A stretch of 38,013 bases of DNA from a virus. A program made the position numbers and the translations under genes. Below, one piece after another: positions 13,303 to 20,600 of the stretch (position 1 is the first letter of the stretch; the number at the start of each line of letters is the position of its first letter). The stretch spans positions 1-38,013 of the IMG/VR virus record IMGVR_UViG_3300037010_001294; one strand, written 5' to 3'. A model generated the notes under the pieces. That model did not search any database and was not told the DNA's origin. It saw only the letters and a list, made by a program, of their open reading frames with translations.

Positions 13303-14165
13303 ATTACATCCACCTTATTAACCGCTTCTGGCAATGTCACCGTGAGAACCGTTTTACATCGTCGGCTATTACTCTGTATTTCTATTTATTAGATACCTGT
13401 AACCGCTCACATTGGACGTTCCCGATACGACATTCCGACAGATATATTGCATTTGATGTAGATATGTCAGTGAACACGGTAAGGAAGGCAAAGAATTTAC
13501 TAAAACAGCGCGGACTTATTGATTTCAAGAGCAATCCGAAGGGCGGTAGAGGCATAGAAAACTCTACTTCGTACACGTTAAACGTAGCAAAAATTGACAC
13601 GTATAGTGATACGTTTAGTGATACGTTCTCTGACACGTATAGTGATACGTTTAGTGGTGACACTATAAAACATAAACATAAACGTAAACATAAAGAAGAT
13701 GCTAACGCATCTCCCACGAAACGTACCGTTTCGCGGAAAGAGATTGAACTTTCTGAGAGCGCACAAAAATTTGCAGACTGGTTTCGTGGATTACTACCAC
13801 CAGACCGCGACACGACCGACAGCGATTTACGAGCGTGGGCGAAAACCTACGACGATTTGGCAACGATTGACAAACGCGAAAAAGCGGAAATCAAAGCGGT
13901 TGTGCTATGGGCGCGTCAGGATAATTTCTGGCAATCGAATTTCCTCAGTGCAACCAAGCTCCGGCACAAAGACAAGACAGGCACAAAATACTACGACGTT
14001 TTTTTGAATAAGATGAAAGCGGAACACGATGCAAACACTGGCACAAACGGGAACGGCGCTAATGGAAACGCTCTCACGCCGTACCAACAGCGACAGCACA
14101 ACGGACAACGAAGCGTTGCAACCCTTGTCGAGAACGCACGAGATTTCGCCGCTTCGCTCACTTGA
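13299..14165 (+). CDS. Replication initiator, lambda O-like, with origin in its coding sequence
   Basis: A 288-residue protein. Residues about 1-90 form a winged-helix domain like that of phage replisome organisers and lambda O (ITLYFYLLDTC, VDMSVNTVRKAKNLLKQRGLI, wing GGRGIENS). Residues 100-118 are a repeated YSDTFSDT motif, which is the translation of the 12-bp iterons at 13596-13655. A basic stretch (KHKHKRKHK) follows. The C-terminal part (from about 150) is helical with WFRGLLPPD, then a Gly/Asn-rich tail. In this family the N-terminal domain binds the iterons and the C-terminal part recruits a helicase or its loader. The overlap of the origin with the gene supports this role. Confidence 0.82.
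   Translation: MNYIHLINRFWQCHRENRFTSSAITLYFYLLDTCNRSHWTFPIRHSDRYIAFDVDMSVNTVRKAKNLLKQRGLIDFKSNPKGGRGIENSTSYTLNVAKIDTYSDTFSDTFSDTYSDTFSGDTIKHKHKRKHKEDANASPTKRTVSRKEIELSESAQKFADWFRGLLPPDRDTTDSDLRAWAKTYDDLATIDKREKAEIKAVVLWARQDNFWQSNFLSATKLRHKDKTGTKYYDVFLNKMKAEHDANTGTNGNGANGNALTPYQQRQHNGQRSVATLVENARDFAASLT
13596..13694. other. Replication origin: five 12-bp iterons and an AT-rich element
   Basis: Five contiguous 12-bp units run from 13596 to 13655: GACACGTATAGT, GATACGTTTAGT, GATACGTTCTCT, then exact copies of the first and second. A stretch of A-rich hexamers follows (CATAAA, CATAAA, CGTAAA, CATAAA, about 13671-13694), which suits an unwinding element. Iterons plus an AT-rich block inside the initiator gene is the layout of the lambda origin. 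Confidence 0.82.
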
Positions 14166-14865
14166 AATCCGACCTATGCAGCCCGTCGCTGTGGTTGCAC
14201 TGATCCCCGCGCTTCGCTTGCGCCCTGAAACATTTGCGGCGGCGCTTGCAAAAATTGGCGCAAACTACGGCGTTGACTACACAGCCAAAGACGCGCAAGG
14301 CAATCCGACAGAGAACCGCGCTAAAGCGCTTGCACTCTGGGAAACGCTCAAATCTGACGGATGGACTGAGAGCGATTTCACGGCACAAGTGCATACGTTT
14401 TTGAAGCGGCAATCATTCGATAGGTGGACAATAGCGGACTTTTTGAATGGCAAAACACCGCCGGAACTGCACTCGCACGTTTGGGCGGCACAAGAGCAGA
14501 AGAAAGACGCTACGGCACAAAGCAGGATGGAAGCGTACCAAGTGTGCGAAAAAACATTGTGGCGCTACATACCCGAAGACGAAACCGCAATAGAAGGTTT
14601 GCAGCGCGTTTTTTTTCGTGGTGCTTGGCAGAATATCGAATCATTGACAAAAATGCAGCCTGTGGCGAATGGCACGGCAAAAACCGAAGTTCTACAACCA
14701 AACGAGGACACAAATTTTGCTTCGTTGTGGGCAAAGAGCGAAAAGAAGGTCGTGGAATTGGAAGAAAGGTTACAGCGCATGGCACGGGAAAACGACCGAT
14801 TGCGCCGTGAGCGTGATGAAAACGCAGCCTGTTTGGCGAACTGTATTCTGAGTGAGGTTGCATAA
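14029..14865 (+). CDS. Second replication protein, possibly a helicase-loader equivalent
   Basis: A frame of 278 residues from ATG 14029, overlapping the end of the initiator gene by 137 bases in another frame. A start at ATG 14062 or at ATG 14176, just after the initiator stop, would avoid the overlap, and which is used is not clear. The product is helical throughout (TESDFTAQVHTFLKRQ, EGLQRVFFRGAWQNI, a Glu/Arg coiled-coil KVVELEERLQRMARENDRLRRE). It has no zinc site, Walker motif or signal peptide. In lambda-like phages the gene after O encodes the helicase loader (P or DnaC-like), so a similar role is possible. No family motif confirms this. Confidence 0.65.
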   Translation: MQTLAQTGTALMETLSRRTNSDSTTDNEALQPLSRTHEISPLRSLEIRPMQPVAVVALIPALRLRPETFAAALAKIGANYGVDYTAKDAQGNPTENRAKALALWETLKSDGWTESDFTAQVHTFLKRQSFDRWTIADFLNGKTPPELHSHVWAAQEQKKDATAQSRMEAYQVCEKTLWRYIPEDETAIEGLQRVFFRGAWQNIESLTKMQPVANGTAKTEVLQPNEDTNFASLWAKSEKKVVELEERLQRMARENDRLRRERDENAACLANCILSEVA

Positions 14866-15149
14866 TGCCGAAACGCACAGACGCAAACCAAACCGCAATC
14901 GTGAGCGCGTTCCGCAAGTGTGGCGCTACCGTAGCGATAACGTCAGGGCTTGGCAAAGGCTTTCCTGACTTGGTTGTAGGCTATCGCAGCCGGAACTTTC
15001 TCGTTGAAATTAAAGACGGTTCAAAACCGCCGTCGGCACAAAAACTAACGCCCGACGAAAGCGCTTGGCATGGGAAGTGGCGCGGGCAAATTGCAATCAT
15101 TCGCAGCGTTGATGATGTTTTGGCGCTGCTTAACGAAAAGGGAAAATAA
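14865..15149 (+). CDS. VRR-NUC nuclease
   Basis: A 94-residue nuclease of the VRR-NUC type, a small PD-(D/E)xK fold used by phages probably to cut DNA structures at replication or packaging. The core is visible: Gln9 (ANQTAIV), GFPDLVVG with the catalytic Asp, then LVEIKDG with the E-x-K pair, a KLTPDESAWH helix and a final GQIAIIRSVDDV strand. Length is typical of phage members. The gene overlaps its neighbours on each side by one base. Confidence 0.85.
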   Translation: MPKRTDANQTAIVSAFRKCGATVAITSGLGKGFPDLVVGYRSRNFLVEIKDGSKPPSAQKLTPDESAWHGKWRGQIAIIRSVDDVLALLNEKGK

Positions 15150-15385
15150 TGGAACAATTAACAGCAATGCGAGCTAACACCTACGCAATGAACGATATGT
15201 TGATGCTAGAGGCAATTCTAGTGACAACACGCATAGAATACAACACAGAAGGCAAGCCGTGCAAGCGGGCAAGGACACACCGAATAAACATTCCCGCTAA
15301 TGCTGTGCAAGGCGTTGTAGATTTTTTCAGCGCGTTTCTTGACTTAGAAGAAATTACCAAACAAGCAAAAGCGGAGGGAGTATGA
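15149..15385 (+). CDS. Early hypothetical protein, 78 aa
   Basis: Starts overlapping the nuclease stop (TAATG) and ends overlapping the next start. The product has a strand region (ILVTTRIEYN, THRINIPANAV) and a helix (VVDFFSAFLDLEEITKQAK), with no recognised motif. Operon position supports a real gene. Confidence 0.6.
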   Translation: MEQLTAMRANTYAMNDMLMLEAILVTTRIEYNTEGKPCKRARTHRINIPANAVQGVVDFFSAFLDLEEITKQAKAEGV

Positions 15386-15543
15386 CAAAAAATAAAAGAA
15401 AGGTTGTTGCTCTTAAAGCTAAAATCATGCAGTGGCGTGAAGAGCGCTCAGAACATTTGAAAAAAGCAGATGAATTATATGAGGCTATCCTTTTGGCAAT
15501 GGAGGAAATGAGGGAAATTATTGACAATAAGGAGCAAAAATGA
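15382..15543 (+). CDS. Small coiled-coil protein, 53 aa
   Basis: ATG 15382 follows a strong ribosome site (GGAGGGAG). The product is one long charged amphipathic helix (KIMQWREERSEHLKKADELY). It overlaps the genes before and after by four bases (ATGA). Function unknown. Confidence 0.6.
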   Translation: MTKNKRKVVALKAKIMQWREERSEHLKKADELYEAILLAMEEMREIIDNKEQK

Positions 15544-15746
15544 GATGCCCCTTAATTCTATTCATCTACACCACTTGCGTCGCTCTCTTAGTCGCTACCG
15601 TCATGCACGATAAGCGCTGGTTTGTTTGCATGATGCTGTTTTCCTTCGCCTACAATGCGTGGGAAGATAGCAATTATCCGTTCTGGAAGGGCTTTGTGAT
15701 TTTTTGCATTGCCTTTCTTACTACAATTTTCATCATTCAAGGCTGA
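15540..15746 (+). CDS. Small membrane protein, 68 aa
   Basis: Two or three hydrophobic segments: about residues 4-20 (PLILFIYTTCVALLVAT), about 27-41 (FVCMMLFSFAYNAW) and 50-66 (GFVIFCIAFLTTIFIIQ). It could be a holin-like or accessory membrane protein, but the position in the early operon, far from the lysis genes, argues against a main holin. No family is recognised. Confidence 0.6.
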   Translation: MRCPLILFIYTTCVALLVATVMHDKRWFVCMMLFSFAYNAWEDSNYPFWKGFVIFCIAFLTTIFIIQG

Positions 15747-15749
15747 ACT

Positions 15750-15926
15750 ATGGAATGTCCAAAATGCGGAGATACACAGCGCCGAGTCACACACACACGA
15801 CAGCGTTGGAACACGATTAAACGGTATTGCGAGTGTCTGACGTGCGCTTTCCGGTACATCACGATAGAGCGCATTGTTCCTACCTCGCAAAAATCCATTC
15901 TCGCCGTTGACAGAGGTGCAAAATGA
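15750..15926 (+). CDS. NrdR-like zinc ribbon, 58 aa
   Basis: The product resembles the N-terminal zinc ribbon of NrdR: MECPKCG, then a Val-x-x-Thr-Arg segment, an Arg-rich stretch, and CLTCAFRYITIERI in place of the second Cys pair and RFTTYE strand of NrdR. The ATP-cone of NrdR is missing, so it is a free-standing ribbon. It may bind DNA, as does the zinc ribbon of NrdR. The gene overlaps the minor head gene start by four bases (ATGA). Confidence 0.7.
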   Translation: MECPKCGDTQRRVTHTRQRWNTIKRYCECLTCAFRYITIERIVPTSQKSILAVDRGAK

Positions 15927-16537
15927 GTATCGCCGCATTTTTGGACGCTGTGGACGCGATAGTAGAGCGCAACATAGCAGCAAACACGCCCGAAAAAATA
16001 CCGTCCGAACTGGATAATCTGATTTCACGAAGCGGTGTAATTCGAGACTATGCCTCTGGTTTGATTTCGAGCGCGGGTAGCTTTGTTACGGACAACACAA
16101 CGCAGCCAGAACAAGAGGTTTTCGGCACGATAGCCAAACAAGGTGAAGCGGATTTTGCAAAGACGGTCAAAGGCGTGATGAAAGACGTATCGCAAGACGT
16201 TGTGCGGCTTCTGAGGCAAGACAAGAGCATAAAGGAAGTTTCTGAGCGGCTTCAATTACGGTATGGTCGACTACGCAACGTTGCGGACACAATTGCTCTC
16301 ACCAGTCGTACAGCACTCTCTAGGGCAAACCGTATCAACAAAGCAGAGAAAGCGGGCGTAAAGCGGTTAAAATACTTCGGAGCGCCCGCCGAAAGAGACT
16401 TTTGCGTGGAACATTTGGACAACATTTACACGATTGAGCAAATACGACAAATGGATAACGGGCAAGGGCTTGAGGTTTTATACTACATGGGCGGTTTTCG
16501 TTGCCGTCATTCGTGGTTGCCAGTGTTAGATGTCTAA
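15923..16537 (+). CDS. Minor head protein, SPP1 gp7 / Mu gp30-like
   Basis: A 204-residue head morphogenesis protein. Residues about 95-204 carry the family features: helical region LRQDKSIKEVSERLQLRYG, the TIALTSRTALSRANR segment, then a Cys-His site with DFCVEHL and a final GFRCRHSWLPV motif. Such proteins sit inside or beside the portal at the start of head assembly. It is shorter than Mu gp30. Unusually it lies at the end of the early operon, about 21 kb of circle away from the portal gene's end in the reading direction. It is convergent with the next gene and overlaps it by 12 bases. Confidence 0.8.
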   Translation: MSIAAFLDAVDAIVERNIAANTPEKIPSELDNLISRSGVIRDYASGLISSAGSFVTDNTTQPEQEVFGTIAKQGEADFAKTVKGVMKDVSQDVVRLLRQDKSIKEVSERLQLRYGRLRNVADTIALTSRTALSRANRINKAEKAGVKRLKYFGAPAERDFCVEHLDNIYTIEQIRQMDNGQGLEVLYYMGGFRCRHSWLPVLDV

Positions 16538-17056
16538 TTGCGCACCATCCGTTATCGTCTGGATCAAAGTAGCGTCTTTCAATTCCTCTTCTCGCAACCC
16601 TAAGAAGCGGCGCAACACACGGCGTTTTCCCGCACCTGACACGTGATGATAAAATGCCTTACGCGCCGCTTCTTGGTTATCGAATGTGAGAACGACCGCG
16701 TTTTCGCCTACTGCTTTTGCTTGTAGCGAACCCATCATTTGCCCCGTGAGCATAAGATTTGGTACGCCCGTGTTCCCTTTGGCATTGGTAAAAACAGCGC
16801 GTTTCAATTCAGCATAGCCGCCTTGTACGACCATCCACAATTTGCCCTTGCGTTTGAAGTAGCTCAACTTTCCCGCACCTTGCAACGCCTTTCGCGCCCG
16901 CTTCGTAGCCATACCAGACGGCACGGCAAGCGGGTTTGTGCTGTAACTGGCAAATTTGCCGTCTAAGCCCTCGCCTTTCGCCGTGCGCTCTTGGATAAGC
17001 TGAATTGCACGATAACCAAAGCGTAAAAGCGCGTCTTGTGAGATTTTTAGCTTCAT
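16526..17056 (-). CDS. Virion morphogenesis / tail completion protein
   Basis: A 176-residue protein whose C-terminal half fits the HK97 gp10 / Mu gpG group: LMLTGQMMGSLQAKAV, a strand, then a YHHVSGAGKRRVLRRFLGL segment like the HQ-G...RxFLG signature, where a tail or head-tail completion protein sits at the neck. N-terminus is helical. It is the last gene of the minus-strand late arm. Convergent overlap with the minor head gene suggests no terminator between. Confidence 0.72.
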   Translation of the reverse strand: MKLKISQDALLRFGYRAIQLIQERTAKGEGLDGKFASYSTNPLAVPSGMATKRARKALQGAGKLSYFKRKGKLWMVVQGGYAELKRAVFTNAKGNTGVPNLMLTGQMMGSLQAKAVGENAVVLTFDNQEAARKAFYHHVSGAGKRRVLRRFLGLREEELKDATLIQTITDGAQLDI

Positions 17057-17241
17057 TCCGTTGGTTTGTTTATTTGCTCAAACATTACTAACGTGTACTT
17101 TACGACAAGTTTTACGGCGTATTCGTGTTTAAGCCGCTTTTTATACTTGCGAGGCAAACGCTTTTGCCCTTCAAAATGCGATTTGTACCACTCGCTTTCG
17201 GCGGTAAAATCTAGCGTAGGCATTTGAGTTTCTATTGTCAT
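17053..17241 (-). CDS. Small hypothetical tail-region protein, 62 aa
   Basis: A basic helical protein (RLPRKYKKRLKHEYAVKLVVKY) overlapping both neighbours by four bases in the tail operon. Function unknown; it lies between a completion-protein gene and a larger tail gene. Confidence 0.55.
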   Translation of the reverse strand: MTIETQMPTLDFTAESEWYKSHFEGQKRLPRKYKKRLKHEYAVKLVVKYTLVMFEQINKPTE

Positions 17242-17690
17242 AGTAAAACCTTTTCAAGAATTAAAGAACAAGTTTCCTCTGCATCTTCCTTTTGCACATC
17301 CCCGCCTTCAAATCCCTTTACCCACACAGGGCAATTCTCCACAAACGCCCGTCGTGTCGGTATCTCGTAATCGTTTCCCGCTTCGTAGCGAGGGAGCGTA
17401 CTTTCTTTGATTCGGAGCGGCTTATCTTCCGTGAGAAAGTCTATAAGCGCGTCCAAATCCCCGCTATGTTGTGCAGTAGCGGAAAACAGTGTCGAGAACG
17501 GATACACTTCCAAATGAAATTCGTCAGTCCATTTGTTGCGCCCGCCGCCTTTGTTGTACTTGACTAAGTTCTCCACAACAGGCTTGCGAGGCATAGCGAG
17601 GCAATTAAACGTGATGCTTTCCAGTCCCGCTGAAAACGCCCAATTATCGGACTTTTCGAGGGTTACGGTGTAAACGGTTGTGTCAGTCAT
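17238..17690 (-). CDS. Hypothetical tail-region protein, 150 aa
   Basis: Directly follows the tape measure gene, overlapping its stop. The product is beta-rich with a repeated strand-turn pattern and no signal peptide. In siphoviruses the gene just after the tape measure is usually a distal tail or tip component, and the size would suit a small distal tail adaptor. That role is inference from order. Confidence 0.6.
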   Translation of the reverse strand: MTDTTVYTVTLEKSDNWAFSAGLESITFNCLAMPRKPVVENLVKYNKGGGRNKWTDEFHLEVYPFSTLFSATAQHSGDLDALIDFLTEDKPLRIKESTLPRYEAGNDYEIPTRRAFVENCPVWVKGFEGGDVQKEDAEETCSLILEKVLL

Positions 17691-20600
17691 TAGTGAAGCG
17701 CCTTTCGTTCTTTGATAGTAGTTGCCAAGTTCGGGTCTTTCGTGGAAATCACAACGTCTGTGCGTTTCCTCTCGTAACTGTACATTTGCGCCGCGCCGTG
17801 CATTTCGCTTTCTAGCGATACCAAGCGGCTTTCCAGTCTATCGGTTTGGTCGTACACAGCACGTTCTACACGCCGCAAACCTTCTCGCAAAACGCCCTCT
17901 TCATCTACGAACAAGTGCGTATCTATTGGCGCTTGCGGTGAGCGCTCACGGACGTATTGCTCTACTGTGATGTTCCGGCGGTTAATTTCCGTGAGTGCCG
18001 TAAGGTTGCGTTCCGTAGCGCGGTGATTAACAACAAACTCAGGCGCCACTTCGTTTATCCGAATGAGTTTGCCCGTCGTGCCGTCGTGTTTGCCGCCTGT
18101 GACAAGACCACCCTCACGGAAGCCCGCCGCGCTTCGTGCTATTGCAATGAGAGCGGTAAAGGCTGCGATACTTGCGCCGCTTGCGATTGCACCGCCCACC
18201 GGCCCGAGTTGCGCGAAAGATTGCCCGAAGATTTGCGCCACGAGTACAGGTACAAGGCTGTTAAGCGTGTCAAATGCTACGCCCAAAATTGCCTTGCTTG
18301 CGTCTTTGCCCTGCAAAACAGCCTGTGCAAGCGTAGCGCCCGCCGCTACACCGATACGCAAAAATGATTGTTCTCCGATGTCAGCGAAACTTTTTACGCC
18401 CGCAATAGATTCTGCAAAAGCCGCTCTTTGCTGTGCTGCGATGCCGCCGAACACGTCCGCCGCGCTATCGCCAAGCGCTTTGAATGTACCACCCGCGCCA
18501 AGTTCAGCATCCAATTTCTTCTTATCTTCAACGTACTTTTTCTCTATCTCACGGCGTTTCTTCACGTTCTTTCCGACAGCCGCAAGCTCTTCATCGAGGC
18601 GCTTTTTGAGCGCCGTAGCTTGCGTGTCGTAATCTTCGGAGCGTTTGGCGAATGTACCGCCAAGCCCCGCAAAGCCTTTGGTCAAAGCGCCAAGCGTAGA
18701 ACCTAGCGCCGTTACTTGTTCCCGTGCAATCGTTCCCGTCGCTTGGAATTGCTCTACTTGTAAAGCCTGTTGTTTCGCTGTGTACGCCTGTGCAATGCCA
18801 AGTTTCGCGGATTCCAAGCCTTCAAATTCTTGCAAGGAAGCGGCTTGCGTTGCCGCCAATTCCGCAAGCTGCTTTGCTCTCACGTCAGGTGCAAGCGTCG
18901 CATTGTTCTCAATAGCAAGGCGTTTGGCTGCGAAGTCCGCTTGTATTGCCGTCTTGCGGACTTCGGCAATTTCCAGCTGCAAAAGGTCACTACGGTACTT
19001 GTCCGTGAGTTGCGCTTGTTCGGTTTGAAGCCGCTTTTGCGTCTCGTTGGTGACGGTTTGCGTGATTGCGCGGAGTTGGTCTTGCAAAGCAGCCGCAATA
19101 GAGCCGCTTTTCAAGCGGGCTTCAATGGCTTTCGCCGCCGTGTCAAACTCCGATGTGGTTTTCTTGGTGACTTCGGCGTTTTGTGCCTCTATTGCCGCGC
19201 TTGTTTCCTTGACTTTGGTTGTGATTTCATCTATTTGCGCTTTGGTGAGTTGCGCGTTTTTCGTCAGGAAATCACCGATTTTCTCCGGCGTAAGATTCGC
19301 GGTCTTATTCGTAAACTCTGCTATGGAAGCCGCACCGAGCTTGGTTGCTTTGTCCAAGAGCGCCGCCAAATCCGCACCGATAGTAGCTTGGCGCTTTTTG
19401 CTTTCCTCTTCAACGGCTTGCGTCGCTGTTTTCTTGCGCTCTTCCAATATCTGCTTTTCGATAGCGATAGTTTGTTGCAAGCGCTCTGTACTGCTCAAAA
19501 GTTCGTTCTTTTCAAGAGCGGCTTTTGCATCTTCTAGGGCTTTAATGCGACCTTCGGCTATGCTCTTATTCGTTGCCGCTTCTATTTCTTCACGAAGTTT
19601 CACCTGTTTTGCGATGAAATCCGTGTAGGATTTTTCTATTGTTTCGCCCTCTTTAGCGGACTTGTCTTTGCCGTCTGTGCCTTTCTTGAAACTTTTGAGT
19701 AAGGTTTGTATCTCGTTTTCGAGTGAGCTTGCGTCTATAAGCGAGATTTTACCTTGCTTCTGCGTTTTGTTCACATTATTGAAAAGGTTTTTCAAGTCCC
19801 GCGAAACCTGTGTAGTATTTGCGCCGTTTGCAAGGTCGGTCTTGATTTTCCCGAACACCTGACGCAAGGCTTCAAGTGCAGAAGCCGTTTTCTCTGTGTC
19901 AGGCGGCTTTACTTCAACATCACCGATACTTGCCGCGCCCGTCTGTGCAGTCTTTTTCGCATCTTCCCACGTCTGATTCCAACGACCTGTAAACGCTTTT
20001 TGGAAGTTGTCAAAGAAGCCCGAAACGTTGATTTTACCCCATTCCGAAGGGTTTAATAGGTTCGTTGCGATACTGGAAAGCGTTTTCCCCAACACTTCCA
20101 AACCGCCCGCCAAGCCCGCAACAAAAGCGCGAACGTTGACCAAGCCCGCACGGACACTGCCAAGTACACCCTCAAAACCTTTCAAGCCCGCGCTTGCGCT
20201 ATCGGTTGCGCTTGTGGTTTTGAACAGCGAGGAAACAAACGAAGCCGCCGCCGAACCGATAGAGCGGAAAAAGCCCGCTACGGGACTGAGAACGACCGAC
20301 AACTTTTCAAATGCCAGAATAAGCAAGCTGCCTACGGCGCTACCAACGCCGCGAATAATATCAAATGCACCATTCAAAGCGCCTACGAACGTGTCTTTGA
20401 TGAAGCCGCCAATATCGGAGAACAGTTTGCCAAGCTCCGCAACGACAGGCTTTGCGTCGTTAAATGCTTTCACAATTCCCGCCCAAACACCGTCAACAAA
20501 GTTTCTGAATGGCTCAAAATTCTTGTACAACAGCACAGCCGCAACACCCACAGCCGCAATACCAGCTACGACCAAACCAACGGGACCGGTTACAGCCGTC

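Noticed and set aside
13596-13655. CRISPR array
   Set aside because: The repeats are 12 bp, contiguous without spacers, and inside a coding frame. They are iterons.
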